A stretch of 64,000 nucleotides of DNA from Aquila chrysaetos chrysaetos (taxonomy: Eukaryota; Chordata; Aves; Accipitriformes; Accipitridae), in NCBI RefSeq assembly GCF_900496995.4, contig NC_044009.1, positions 51,648,505 through 51,712,504 on the forward strand. The letters are read 5' to 3'. Numbering within the stretch: position 1 is the stretch's first letter; each line of letters starts with the position of its first letter. The position numbers were made by a program, and so were the translations under genes. Of the stretch, positions 52,199 through 64,000 are shown piece after piece. A model generated the notes under the pieces. The model saw nothing but the letters and a program-made list of their open reading frames with translations, did not search any database and was not told the origin of the DNA.

Positions 52199-52537
52199 CT
52201 AAGCGCACTGTTGCATCAGTCAAAAGCTTATTATGGTGGTAAAAATGTCTTTTTGTGGGAAATGATCAGAATGGGTGTGGGGTTTTTTTTCTTATCAGAT
52301 GAGACAAAGTGCTGGGAACACAGAACTGAGTTTTAATTATGGTAACCCTTTACCTTTGCACAAGTCAATGTGAACGCAGCTTTAACACTTCAAAAATGAA
52401 GCATTACCCTTAGGAACTGAACGCTTGTCCTCAACAAGCGATAGCCGCACTGGTTAGAGCTTACAGCATCCTTCTTTTGAGAGAAGCTATGAAGTTACAT
52501 CAGTCAGTAAGCAGTTGCAAACAATTTTAAAGGCCGA

Positions 52538-52546
52538 TTTATTTAA
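52538..52546 (-). promoter_or_regulatory. candidate proximal poly(A) signal (overlapping ATTAAA/AATAAA)
   Basis: On the minus strand ATTAAATAAA overlaps two hexamers. Use of this site would give a 3'UTR of about 1.3 kb and would drop both miR-200 seed matches. I see no strong GT-rich element immediately downstream. Confidence 0.35.
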
Positions 52547-53841
52547 TGTAACAATAGTATTCAGTAAGCAAAAAGGAATTTGACTTAATTGGTTCACCGA
52601 TGTTTCATGATTGTTGTCTGGATACGTATATATTAATCTTAAAGACTAAAGGCAATATCCAGTTTCCACTGGGGACCCCTTAAGGCGTCGCAGTTCTTCA
52701 GACCCCATTTCCTCACCACGAGCAAACACAGTCTGCAGCGAGAGACGGTTGCCCCAAAAGAAGAGCATCGCAAAAGATAACCTGGCTCTGCTGGCTCATT
52801 TGCAGATTCTTGGGGTTTTTTTGCAAAGATAATTGCAGTGAACCACATCACAGAATAGCACTTCTCTGTAGCATTTACAGAGGGCTAGATCCTGGGATCC
52901 ACCCAGCTCTCCCAACTCCCAGCAGAAGCAGAGGAGTCTTGGGGCTTCCCCAGATGGGCAGTAAGGCTTAACGAATTATCATGGTTGTAAAACTAAGGAT
53001 CATTTGTCATCATAGCTCTTAGCACCTTTCACTTGAACCTACAGCAACATACCCATACAGTACACCAGAACTGGAGATCATTTTCATTGTAAATTACAAT
53101 CACAAAGAGGAATGGGAAGTCAGAGTCCTGCAATGGGCAAGTAGTTTGCCCCCACACCCCAATTTGATCCGTTTAATTTCCACAGTGCGAGGGCACCTAT
53201 AATACTTGGAAATCTCAAACGGTTGCCTTCATTACCAACGTGCTCAAACGTAGATTGCGCTGCTGTCTCGGGAAGGCAAAACTCCAGACTTCTCACATAC
53301 AGTGTTCTCCTCTAGGTGACGCACAGGCCTCGGTATACTCCCCATTTTAACGATGAGCTACTAAAAAAATTAGATCATATCCTTTGGAAAACCAACTATA
53401 AGGTCACAGGGATAGTTCCTTAATGAGGAGGGCATATTAATAATGTCTTCTTTAAAAAAAACATTAAAGTATTATTTTAATGAAACCAAAGTGGTAGCAT
53501 CCAGGAGTAGAGCATTAATAAAAGAAACAAGCACTGTCAATGACATCTCTCCTCTTTGCAATGTTATTTTCCCATTCACCCTCTCTTTTTTCAGCACATT
53601 CAAACATTCTCCCTTTTTTTTTTTTTTGGCATTTTCTTCAATGTATCATTTCCCGATGCCACCTCGTTTAGAGCCATTTCTTCTCGCTGCTCAGTTCCTA
53701 AGTACAGTCTCACAAAACAGGTGAAGTTTCCATTAAAGCACTGGCATAAGCCCTCATTAAATACCATGTGGCTGCGTACTTCATTGAGCCTCCACCCCTC
53801 CCGGACGCTCTCTTCCTCCTTCTCCAGTAAATCAAGGTCCT

Positions 53842-54093
53842 TCACATCACCGTGCAACTCTTTGCTTTGTCCTTTCGCAAGTCCGTCGCCACTGTGGAAA
53901 GTTCTGGCCTGCCAGGCATGTGTGAAATTCGCTTTGTTGCCCTCTGCGATTTGTTTCGTTTAACATTTTTATTTGTTTTATTCACACACGCCAAGGTGGC
54001 AACATGAAAAATGTCTCTGACACTGTTTTCTGACTGTAAGGCTGAGCATTCAATATACGTAGCTGCTCCAATCTGTTTGGCCATATTTGCACC
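53842..54093 (-). CDS. RND3: RND3 terminal coding exon, residues 162-244 and stop
   Basis: This exon follows the acceptor ttttttcccttag and encodes 83 residues from GANMAKQIG to KAKSCTVM, then a stop. It holds the ECSAL guanine-contact loop (176-180), the last helix, a Lys/Arg-rich tail (about 200-216) and the CAAX box. The Met at the end predicts farnesylation. Ser240, just before the CAAX Cys, is the known phosphosite that helps create a 14-3-3 site on the farnesylated tail. Residue 222 is Gly (codon ggc) where I recall Ser in human. Confidence 0.98.
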   Translation of the reverse strand, partial: GANMAKQIGAATYIECSALQSENSVRDIFHVATLACVNKTNKNVKRNKSQRATKRISHMPGRPELSTVATDLRKDKAKSCTVM

Positions 54094-57000
54094 CTAAGGG
54101 AAAAAAGAACATGCAATCAATACCAAGTTTCTGCAGAGAGCCAAAGCAAACCATACAATTACTTTTCAGCACTGTTTTCCATACACAATGTTTTGTGAAA
54201 ACCAAAGCTACAGCCCCAGCGCTACAGCCAGCAGCTAATTTTGCAAAATAAACAGAGCTTTGGTTCCAAGACACATTAAACAAGTATCCAAACATTATCT
54301 CCTATGCCGATAAATACAAATTGGAAGAGAGAAGATAAGCTTAGTGACCTGCAAACAACTGCAGAAAGCCAAAAGAGTATTAGTAGGACCTATTTAGCAA
54401 TTTCACCCTTACACCTTAACTTGCATCTGTGAATCACGTGCTCACTAGGAAAGGTCTGGACCTGGCAGCTTCCAGATTTAAGCCTGCTATCTCCAAAGAG
54501 AAAACATATTCTGACTGCCTTAAGGGCTAGCCAGCATGCCCCTGACCTGGAGCACAGCCCATGTTACATCTCCACGAAGGGGGCAAAGTTCTTAGGGAAG
54601 TGTGCTGGGGGTTTCTGGGTCGAGGACAGTTATATTAACTTGTAGCTAGGGAACAGGCAAAAAAAAAAAAGGGGGGGGGGGAAGGACATTAGTGGTTATA
54701 CAAGCCCTTCTATTTTCATTTTAAGTGTGTTAGAAGTCAAAGCAGGGATTTGTTCCAGCAGCACAAGGAAAACAACACGCAACTCCAGCAGATGACAATA
54801 TCCCAGTATCCTGTTGTGGATTTTGCTACTGGAAGACAATACAGCATTGTGTGAAAAAATGGAGTTGTTTCAATGGAATTTTACTTCTGAGGGATGAATC
54901 TTTTTAGAAGGTTACGAAATCCAACCACATCCTTGGTGTGCCACTCCTCACATATTCATGGGCCTGAGATACAGGCACAAGTCAGCCCAACCCCTCCTCT
55001 TTGCTCTTGTGCCAGGCTGATGGCACTAATCTATTTGGACCCACATCTTCAGTATGCACTATTTACACTGCAGTGATGCAGCCGCCTTACCAATTGTAAG
55101 TGGGAGTGGCTGATAAAGGAGTATTAGTTTGCAAGACAAGCCCTCCCCACAGTTAAACATCTCAACTCCTACAACGCAAGCCTAGCCTATATCTTCAAGC
55201 CTCAGAAATGTTTGCTCAGGTGTAGCTGACTGGAAACTGGCTAGCATACTGGAGGCAGGGTGTCACCATCAACTGGCTTTATCCTCCCAGTGCTTCCTTA
55301 TGAAGTTAAGAGGAATGGGGAAAACCCCACTAAGCTCTGTGATCCCATGTTGACTTAGCAAGGCAAGGGAATTTAAAAACAAGCTGTGTATCTCGACCCC
55401 AGAGGACCCTTCCCTAGAACTAGCACAGGAGAGCACCGGGTTGCTTCATGCCACCAGGGATTTGGCAACCACAAGAGATACAACCATCGCTCAGTCTAAG
55501 GTTTTGCTTACATAGAGTACAGATGAAATTATGGGAGTTTGCTGAAGTATGGGCTTCCCTGTAACACAAAATTTTCCCTTTGGCTGCCAAGTAATAGCTT
55601 CTGGCTTAGCCCTTTGTCTTCAGCTGACTCTTGTTCCTAAGGGGTACCGGCTAAGCTGTGACACCAGGAGAGATGTGAATCTTCAACTCCAGGGGAGAAA
55701 TCCACCTGTCAGTAGATTTTTTTGATGGCTATCTATGGAAAGGGGTGAGACTTGGTGATTTTACTGAAGTACTGTAAAAATGTAATATGTGAACTTGTGT
55801 ATGTAGTAAGTAGCAGACAGTATTTCCTTTTAAGCTTAATATTCAAAGAAAAATAGCATGGCAGATTACAGCTCCAAGGCTGAACATGAATATATACACA
55901 TGCAACAGTGGTAGTTTGTAACCAAGATGATGTCTTCTGCAACAAGCAGGATTTAAGGACACTTCTGAATTTACACTAAGGTAAAAAACTGGCATTTAGT
56001 TTCATATAAAATTGTCTGAGATGGAGGGATGTTTACCAAGTGAAGTGTAGAAAGATGCCACAACCAGCATAAGCCATCACAGTACAACACCCCAAGTTAT
56101 ATTTTAAGCAAGACACTCAGTTAATGGCATCTTTGCCTTTTTCAATTTAAACATGCTGTAGGAGGCTGCATTATTAGTAACTGCATATTAGGAGGTGTTG
56201 GTTGTTGAGGCTGTGGATAAAACATCAAAAACTGTTTGATAGCATAGGATATATACACTAGCTAAAGTTACTTTTGGAGGTAGAATTCTCACTCTTACAC
56301 CCTGCAGGGTGTATCTCAAACCACCACCAAGATTCAGCAGCAATGCATGATACACATGTGTGAGCAGTAAGGGGAAGTTTACCTAGAGCCCAGTTTTCCT
56401 CTGTTCTCTACCTCCTGCTCTCCCACGGCCTGATTCCCTTCCCTTTCACCTCGGTTCCTCTATGCCCTGATGCCTGGCTCCAAACTTACTTCCCCAGCAG
56501 CAGAGAACTGCTGCAAAGAATTAAGATGCTTTCTGGATTTGCTGCCACCTTCAGAGGGAGCTACAAGGTGTTTTCACAAAAGATCGTTTCAGGAAATAGG
56601 ATTTTTAAGGAGTCAGACCATATGCAATGCTTGTCATGATGCTAAAGTCCCATGAATGACATTCAAACCTTAAGTTTAAACAAAAAATTTTACCAATTTT
56701 TCAGTAAATAAACAGGACATGTCACATCTTAGTTACTGTTTTGGCCTCCACAGGCCCAGAAAAGCAGTAAGTTTATTTTCAATTCACTTAAAAGGCTCTT
56801 TGCAATCAATAAGGCTACAATCTTATGATGCTTAAAGCATGCGTTGTGGGGCTGCATGATTTTCTGCTGCACCAGTCTGTGGGTAGGCTTTGCCTTTACT
56901 CATAATAGTTTTCAAATTCACCTCCAGCAACTATTAGAGTATATGTATCTGACTTCTAGGATGCGCTCGTGTCAACAGGGGGAGAAGTTGCTCATAAAGA

Positions 57001-58857
57001 CAGCTACAGTGATAGAAAAGAGTCTTATCTTCCACTCCTCATTACAACAAAGGACGTGGCACATACCTGATCGTAGGACACGGGTGTCTGCCTGTGATTG
57101 GAAAGTTCAACTAGTGTGCTTACATCCGTGCGCAGATCCGACTTGCAACCAACCAGAAGCATTTTGGTGTTTGGACAAAACTCCTGGATTTCACCTTTCC
57201 ACTGTAAAATTTTAGGTTGTTGTTATACTTGAGTAGTTGAATGTTTAAATCCAAAGAAGCAATAGATACAAGATGAAGTTTAGTAAGTCATGACATTTCA
57301 TGCGGAAATACTCTTACGTAATAGTTGTATCTACCTTCAAGCTAATTTCTAAAGGCATTAGTTCCAGCAGAATCTGGTCAAGGATGAAATCTTACAATCT
57401 CATACACTCATTAATTCCACCGACTTACTAATCAAGAGGGAATGAATTGAGATTGTTTATCTGCATGAGCAAAGGTGGGCAGACCTGTCGCTCCTCACAA
57501 GCGGTGAACACCCAGCCATAGCCATTTGCAGACAGGAGCAAATGAAACCTGGTGTCACCACATTCAATGGCTCGGGACAGACATAGGGGCAGGTCTTGTC
57601 TGACCACAAAATAAGCATTGCTATATATTGGCTCATGGCTACATCCTCACACCTAAAACTACACAAATCTGTTGAGGGTTCAGCTATTGTGAACCAGTAA
57701 CAAGCCCTTCAAACAGAATTTGTGATATATTCCTTGGGTTTATTCCCTCTCTACATGATTATTTTAACAACACAAGAAAGCCAAAAATTTTGCAGCATAA
57801 TCTGAACAGATCATACAATCCCTAAAATTTAAGGATATCATCTGGGTTTAAAAGCATATTAAGAAAAATCTTACAGAATTAAGCAACACTATAGTAACCA
57901 ACATTATCAGCGACAGAAAGGCAGTTCTAGATGCTTGTTGGCACAGCTAGTAGCTGAGAGAATAGTCTTAAGTATTTTCTGTAGACTATTCAGAGCATTG
58001 TATGTCACTTTATTCCCAGCAGCACAAGAATCACTGGCCCCAGCTACAGAAAAAAGGAACTTCACATCATTAAGCCTTAAAGACAGCACTGCAAAGTTGA
58101 GTCATGCCCAGTGACCAAGGAGAGAACAAGTACCACCTCACAAACACAGAGCTTGATTATCAAAATTCAATTTTTTGATGCAGGGGAAGCCTCGCACTGA
58201 ACCTCAGATCACTGAGCTTGTGAAAAACTCTGAAGTTTGGTGCAGGATTGCATTTCTATGCCATTGCTAGGTTTTCTGGTGGCTTCCAGAGGCATTTGTC
58301 ACTGGCTGCTTCTAACTTCAGGCTGAGAAATTACGTAAAGCCATGGCAAAAGTCCAAACACTTGGCAGGCACGTTTTAACCGCCTTTGCAACATGGCAAA
58401 GTTTCTCAATCCCGTCTGTTATATGAATATAATGTGAGAGACAATTTCTTGCTGCACCCAGCCCTGCACCTCACACCACCCTAAACAATTCACTGCTGTC
58501 TAAGGGCTGAGGAATGAGAATTTACATCACGCCTGAGCATACATTAGGGAGTTTTTTGTTTTCAATTAACATTCATCCCTTTCAAACAAATGATCTCAAA
58601 TTCTAGCAGTGCAGGGTGCAGTCCTGTCATCTCTCCATTAAAAGAAACAAACTGAAGTTTCCAATGTAGGAAACAGCACCACTCTTCAGAGATTTAAAGA
58701 CAAGCTACTCAAACACTTCTGTACTCAAATGTTTCTCAAACACTTGCCTTTTTTAGCACACTGTCAAGAGTTTCTGGCCGACTGATGTCAAAGCAAATCA
58801 GGACAGCATCAGAATCTGGATAGGAAAGCGGGCGGACATTGTCATAATAAGGAGACC
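53842..58857 (-). CDS. RND3: RND3 (RhoE), atypical Rho-family GTPase; last three coding exons, 5' part outside window
   Basis: The spliced minus-strand frame joins 58857-58748, 57201-57067 and 54093-53842. It encodes residues 80 (part) to 244 of a 244-residue RND3. Visible are a Ser-Pro pair directly after the DTSG-type Gly, where RhoA has the catalytic Gln-Glu; a CKSD motif in place of the guanine-specificity NKxD/TKxD; an ECSAL motif matching the SAK/SAL loop; a basic tail; and the C-terminal CTVM box. Known of the family: Rnd proteins bind GTP but barely hydrolyse it, are farnesylated, sit at membranes, oppose RhoA/ROCK signalling through p190RhoGAP and ROCK1 binding, and are shut off by phosphorylation and 14-3-3 binding at the tail. 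CTVM separates RND3 from RND1, which ends differently. The P-loop and switch I exons are not in this window. Apart from a few tail residues the sequence matches the mammalian protein as I remember it, so the gene looks intact. Confidence 0.97.
54094..57066 (-). other. RND3 intron between the last two coding exons
   Basis: A 2,973-base GT-AG intron with no internal gene. It contains a purine homopolymer pair (A12 then G11, 54659-54681). I recognise no mobile element. The rest looks like unique AT-rich intronic DNA. Confidence 0.9.
54659..54681 (+). repeat. A12-G11 purine block in an RND3 intron
   Basis: Twelve A are followed directly by eleven G. On the transcribed strand this becomes C11 T12 in the pre-mRNA. 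Confidence 0.9.
57067..57201 (-). CDS. RND3: RND3 coding exon, residues 117-161
   Basis: This 135-base exon is phase 0 at both ends and encodes 45 residues from [10 protein letters not shown] to TPVSYDQ. The acceptor is attttacag and the donor is cag|gtatgtg. It carries the GCKSD motif (residues 134-138), equivalent to the GNKKD guanine-specificity loop of RhoA, and the start of the Rho insert helix region. Every codon agrees with the mammalian protein as I recall it. Confidence 0.97.
57202..58747 (-). other. RND3 intron with a GC donor
   Basis: A 1,546-base intron that starts GCAAGTG and ends TTTTACAG on the minus strand. Phase 0 at both sides excludes the nearby GT at 58743-58742. No repeat or gene is seen inside it. 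Confidence 0.9.
58748..58857 (-). CDS. RND3: RND3 coding exon, residues 80 (part)-116 (switch II region)
   Basis: This 110-base exon enters in phase 1: the first two bases complete a Gly codon, followed by 36 codons beginning [10 protein letters not shown] and ending DSVLKK. The acceptor reads tttccctgcag. It carries the switch II segment, with Ser at the position of RhoA Gln63, which is the known reason Rnd proteins lack GTPase activity. The donor after the final Lys codon is AAG|GCAAGT, a GC donor. The next GT lies four bases further on and would shift the frame relative to the phase-0 acceptor of the next exon. Confidence 0.97.
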
Positions 58858-61800
58858 CTGCAGGGAAACAAACAACATTTTTATTAGCTTATATTTTGCA
58901 CTCTCTGCAGTCATTCAAGCTTATTCAGAAAGTTTAGAAAGGTTTTTGTGAAGCTGTTTAATAGCACCCAGCTACCATCTTTTCTTCAATAGCACTGTAT
59001 TCCCAAAACACTCATTGCAGTTGCTCATTTCCCCACTTTCCTTTTGTTTCTCACCTACAAAAGCAACAGCTTTCCCAAGTAATTAAGAGTGATGGCACCC
59101 CAGTGATCCATCTCCCACCAAAAGCTTATGATGACCCCAATAACAAGGAAAGGGAAATGAGGTCAGCCCAAGTTTAAGTCCCAGCATTAACCTGCAGGGA
59201 TTTGACTTTGAGAACAAATCCTGAACCTCCAAAAGGCTTCTTCAAAGCAGATCTGTCACAGTTAGGCTTTCACGGAAAAAATTCAGGAAGTTTTGAAAGA
59301 AGTCAGTTTTGATTCTTCTAACATTGAATTTAAAACAAATAGTTCCAAGTGCAAAAAGCATCTTTAGTTGTCATGGATATCGGCAATTTTTAGAAGAAAC
59401 TCTTGCTTCAAATTAAAGCATTTGTTGCAGTGCTCCAGTAGGGAAGAATCCCAGTCCTATAGGCAGGCACACATTATCTGTCACAAAAAGCCTCACCAAT
59501 CTGTAAACCAATACATGCCTGCAATAAATGTTTATGTTTAGCCCTTAAGACAATTTTTTATCAATGAGATCAAAGCTAATCTAGTAATTTGATGGAACAG
59601 AAACAGGTCCAGTATTGCACTTTGTGCATATTTTACTTCCAGAGCTATTAAGGGATATGCTGGGTTTCTTTAAGAATTGTCATAATGTGCAGAGTTACAA
59701 ATACATCTCCAGAGTCAGAAAACTCATTTTTATCATCTGGTGAATCTGGTAACATGGTTGCGGAAAAAAAATCTTCCTTTTTTCTAGGAAGTTCCAGTCA
59801 CTCAGCCACCATTCGGTTTGGCCTTAACTCTGCTTCACTTACTGAGAATGCATTTCTGATTTAGAAGGGTACTTAAACAGTTAAGTGGTCCACCAGGATA
59901 AGGGCTTTGGGCTTTAAAATGCATGCCTGCAACTTAAGATGCTCTTTCTTAGTCATATAGTCTTATTTCTATATTTTTCTCTCATGAACCTAAAATACAG
60001 CATAGAACATATGCAACAAGAATACAGCTTTCAAGAGTTTTGGGGTTATCAGCTAATTATATCACCAATTTTCCAACTATCTAGAACTAATTGGCTGTTA
60101 AGGTCTCAGAGGCTGAGCAGACAATTAACTGGATTAGAGAAATTCCTCAAGTTTTTAACTGACAGACAGCTCATGCTGTTGCACAAAGCAGAGCGGGGAA
60201 TGGTGTGAACGTATCACAGATGACTTTAGTTGGACAGCTTATACTGGAAGGAAGGAGTCAAGAATCCCAGGAATGTTGTTTTTGAAATGAAGAGTAACAC
60301 ATGGGGAATGAAGCATTACCAAACTAGGTAGCAGAAGGTAATTTGTTGAACAAGACTATTTTATTCAAATGCTCATCTTCATAAATGATGTCAATCTAAC
60401 AAAGAGGCAGCTGTCAAAAACTGCTCTTCAAAAACAGTTAGCTGTCTTCAGCAGTAAATGACACGTTAGAAAGAAATCTAAGCGAGCTGAGCTGACCGGT
60501 AGTTAACTATTCATTTGAGCTCAGCTCTGCTTGCAGAGACTATCAATAAGCATTTTCCACTCCTAATTATTCCCCAGTTATCTCCAGCACTGCTATTACA
60601 GTGCCTCCATCCTGGAGCCCCAGGGCCAAGTTATTTATCCCGGAGCCCCAGGGCCAAGTTATTTGCCCTGGACAGAGGAATTGCAGAGCAGCGTGCCATT
60701 AACTAGCCACCTGCACGGCTCCGCAGCACTAAACCGGCCAAAGCACAGACTGCTGCCCAGGCGCCAGCCTACATGCTGGTGAGAGCCACTGCCTGGCTAG
60801 CGCATCTCCCTGCCGAGCGCCAGCAAGTAAGGGCAGGATTGAAGATCATTAATGCTTGGCCAAATGGTTGCTGGCTAGAAAGGAGTCTCAAAAAAGCCTC
60901 ACCCAGAAACTAATTCCTTAGACACATACCTATCTCCTCACTCAGCAGTCTTCAGGGATACAACATACCATATATGTCCATCAGCATGTATTTATGTATA
61001 CATACAGTCACCACCTCCAGCCCAGAGACTCCTTTCTACTGTGTCAGCTGTAGCCGTGTTTGTTTTGAGGGTTTTTCTCTTTAGGTTTTCCTTCTGAACC
61101 TCTCATATTAAAGATGCTGAGCTAGAATAAGTGTACTTTTATAAGCAGCCCTTCTGCTCAGATGCAAGCTAGGAGGAATATCTGACACCTCCTTTTCTTC
61201 GGGGTAGTATGTGGCAGAACAAACGGGAACCATTTAAACTACTTGGGCTGCAGTATCAACAAAGGAAATTTCCTGGTCTCATTCAACAGCAATAACTGAA
61301 CCTTTATTACTGAGCAAATAAAGAGGGGCTACGGCCCTCGCTGTGCGAGCCTATTCAATCTGGCATTTCATCGTTTCGCCCAGAGAAACCCTCAGAAGGC
61401 AGGAATCTCAGGAATGAGGCTCAAGTCTGAACAGACAACTTGAGCACGGCCCAGTAAGGCTGCTCACTCTTTTTCAAGTTAGTCTACAAATTTGAAGCCA
61501 TGCCAACCCTAGAAAACAGAAGGAGAATGTAGAGCTACAGCTATGGTATTTGTGGAAAAAAATAAGCCTATTTGTGCTTGTGATTCTGTTCCGACAAAAT
61601 AAAACATTTTTTGTCACGGACAACATGGATGATTTTTCTGTTTTATCAAGCAATTGCTGATAATGCTGTAGTTCCTCTTACTTTGTGGTGGAAGTATATT
61701 CCAGCTGCCATCCCCCTTTTTTAATGTTTGGCAGCTTGAGTAATTTAAGCCAAAATAATTTAAAATATTAAGAATTACCTACTTTCACAACCTTATGTTT

Positions 61801-64000
61801 CATGCAAAGTACAACATAAGTTCAGCTTTTAAACTGAAATAAAACCCCTCCCCAGCCATATGGTTGGCTTTGGCCTACAGAAGAAACCAAGCTTAGGCTT
61901 AAATGTTGCTATCCTAATAAATAACAGAATTACATCATTAAAAGTTAAAGCATACTTAAATGCTGATGGCCCAGTACTACTCTAAGATGCTAGACCATGG
62001 AGAGCCGATGCCCTATTTGCCTGCAAGACCCAAAGCCGCCACCACCACCACCAGTTCCAACCAGGAGGTTCAGCCCCACATCCCACCGATGGAGCTGAAC
62101 CTGGGCAGCTCCTGCTCACCACGCTGCTCAGCCTCTGCTTGCCCGCAGGCCCTAAGGGAAGTGGTGCTCAGTAACAGGCAAGACTTTACTATTTACACAC
62201 CACCAAGCAGCCATCAGGCATTGGTCTTTGTAGCCTTTTGGACTCCAGTCAACTGAAAGAACAACAGATGAACGGCAGCATTCTCACTCCTAAACCCCTG
62301 GGCTCACTAATTATCAGCTACATAGAAAACACATCAAATACTGCAGTGGCTGCTCTAAGTAGCTGAATCACTGCTGATGGCCTTCCTCCTTCCAAATCCA
62401 CCTTGGCTGTTTTGGAGAAAACACAGGTGATTTTGTGTACTGAGTATCATGAACACGTCATCTCCAAGCACACACAAATACCACAACAGTCATAGCATTT
62501 TAAGTGTTTACATTTCTGCACCTCAAACAGAAAACAGGACTTTGGTAGGTGACTTGGCATTCCCAGTTATCAATTCTAATTACTTCCCCTCTAAGGGGGA
62601 AAAAAAAAACCCTATAAAGACTAGTTACTGTTACTCTGCCATTAAAAAAAAAAAAAAAATCACATGGCTCAATACAGCCAACTTGAAAGTGAACTGGAAA
62701 GCAAAGACAGAAATTTGACATTTCCTTTACAATGCTTATTGCCAGAGAACTTGGGGAAACCATAACTTTAATTCCCGTATGTTTTAGTTGTCTTCGGAAA
62801 GATTTCAGCACAAAACTTTATAATTAATATTATGTTTCTATATGGACACCGAATACATTGTACACATTCAAATCACAGTAAAGCTAACTTGATTTAAAGC
62901 TCTAAGGCCCTTCTGGATTTAATTACATGCTAATCCCCAGCAGTGCATAAGTATTTCTGGGCCTGTTGAGAACTATTTTATTGCAGTAACCAGTGCAGTT
63001 TCCACAGTTCAACCAATTAAAAAAAACCCTAAAATACATTTTAGGGAGACACAGGTATGTATGCCTAATTAATGGCATGCAATTTCTATGCCACAGCTGC
63101 TGTTGTACTAACAAGAAATATAAATATCAAAGTAGTCACTTTTAACAGAAGCAGCCAGAAACTCTGTAAATGCACTTTAGACCATGCCTATGGCAGACAA
63201 AGACATCTAATATAGAAGTACTTCTCACAGTGTCCATGAGACTACAAGATGAAGCTTTAACCTGAAGAAACTTCTAATACTCCACCTAGCAAAATAAGCA
63301 CACAGCTCAAGACTGCCATACTATGTTACCACAGAGTGGAATAATTTATGGTGTAGTTAGATTGCAACCAGACATTCCTGCTTTGAAAGAAGGGTTGGTA
63401 GTCCAAAAACCAATTGAAATTCAAGTTGGCAAGTGCTTTCCTTAATGTTGTGGCTAATTTAAATCCTTATAATGACTCACAGAACTAGACAGTACCAGAA
63501 AATATTTGAATAATGAATCTTCCCATTCCACTCTTACTTGTAAGAGTGTTTTGTCCCATATTTCTACGGGCATATCCAAGTTACAACAAAAACTTCCCAA
63601 TAAATTTACAGCTATTCTCAAAATGTTCTATCAATTGCGTGACTCTACATTTTTTACTTAAGACTCCTCTAGTAAAAAGCACATTATTATTACATAAAAG
63701 ACTGTAAACCAAAATCCTGACAGCAGGGCCTACAGGTGTGTTCTCACCCTAACACAAGACTATTTTAACCAATGCCTACAGCTTCTCATTTTCTCAGTGA
63801 GGAAAAAAATGCTCCAAGTGGCAGTACCTTCCTTCCAAAGGATTCAGGGCAAAACCCGACATTTACTTTAACTCAAGTTAGGGACTAATTTGCAAGGCAG
63901 CCTGTTGCATGCTCCCAGTTAGAAAATAGAGAGGGTTAAAGATGGATACTAAATACTCATCAAGTGATCTTGAAAGTATCTGCAGTATATTGCAATCAAA
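58858..64000 (-). other. RND3 upstream intron, incomplete (runs off the window)
   Basis: At least 5.1 kb of intron. I looked for the exons that would encode the P-loop (GDSQCGKT) and switch I (VPTVFENY) and did not find them, so they should lie beyond 64,000. The stretch is AT-rich, with a 28-bp-period duplication (60614-60664), an A16 run (62644-62659) and no recognised mobile element. Confidence 0.85.
60614..60664. repeat. two-copy tandem duplication, period 28
   Basis: A 23-base unit starting ggagccccagggccaag occurs at 60614-60636 and again, identical, at 60642-60664, inside the RND3 intron. It is GC-richer than its surroundings. Confidence 0.9.

Larger units (their letters stand above)
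52000..53841 (-). other. RND3: RND3 3' untranslated region (approximate distal end)
   Basis: This runs from the stop codon to the last plausible poly(A) signal. It is AT-rich with few CpGs, has no retroelement, and contains several short ATTTA-type segments on the mRNA strand. A ten-base complement to the 5' end of miR-200b/c/429 lies at 52189-52198, and a weaker seed match at 52051-52058. Ending near 52,000 rests on the ATTAAA at 52020-52025 followed on the minus strand by a GT-rich element around 51976-51990. A shorter form could end near 52,515. Confidence 0.65.

Noticed and set aside
58742..58747. Use of the GT at 58743-58742 as the RND3 donor in place of GC
   Set aside because: It would add four bases and shift the frame into the next exon, whose phase-0 start and perfect protein match are clear.
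58858..64000. The P-loop and switch I exons of RND3
   Set aside because: I searched the minus strand for the GDSQCGKT and VPTVFENY coding segments and found neither, so they are placed outside the window.

Overview
The window is vertebrate nuclear DNA, most likely from a bird. The only gene I can support is split into exons, and the only mobile element I recognise is a CR1 LINE with the octamer 3' end typical of sauropsids. The CR1 subtype resembles those common in non-galliform birds, but that is from memory and not a firm species call. There are no operons or prokaryotic signals, and nearly all open frames are chance frames in GC-rich or repeat-rich DNA.

Layout. From 1 to about 52,000 I see no supportable gene. 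This 52 kb looks like the gene-poor flank downstream of RND3. It holds a 229-bp polypurine tract (7426-7654), an AT-rich tandem repeat (14678-14745), a 5'-truncated CR1 on the minus strand (19827-20256), a foldback inverted repeat beside it (20355-20580), a GGAA-type microsatellite (20630-20694), an AT repeat (23588-23666), a CpG-dense block (about 36661-37140), a 17/18-bp minisatellite (40703-40936), a 40-bp perfectly alternating purine-pyrimidine tract (46119-46158) and several homopolymers. AT-rich, CpG-poor, motif-rich patches (for example 10390-10640, 26430-26780, 35270-35660 and 39300-39760) resemble conserved non-coding elements. That is inference, because no alignment was possible.

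From about 52,000 to the right edge lies the 3' part of RND3 (RhoE) on the minus strand. It comprises a roughly 1.8-kb 3'UTR, coding exons at 53842-54093, 57067-57201 and 58748-58857, and the introns between them. The upstream intron runs off the window, so the start codon, P-loop and switch I exons are not here. The three exons encode residues 80 (part) to 244 of a protein of the usual 244 residues, ending in the farnesylation motif CTVM.

Main points of interest: a GC-AG intron in RND3 that reading frame requires; a Gly where human RND3, as I recall it, has the phosphoacceptor Ser222; a ten-base match to the miR-200b/c/429 5' end in the 3'UTR; the foldback next to CR1; the graded minisatellite; and the non-B-DNA-prone tracts. 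I found no evidence for a wholly new biological system.
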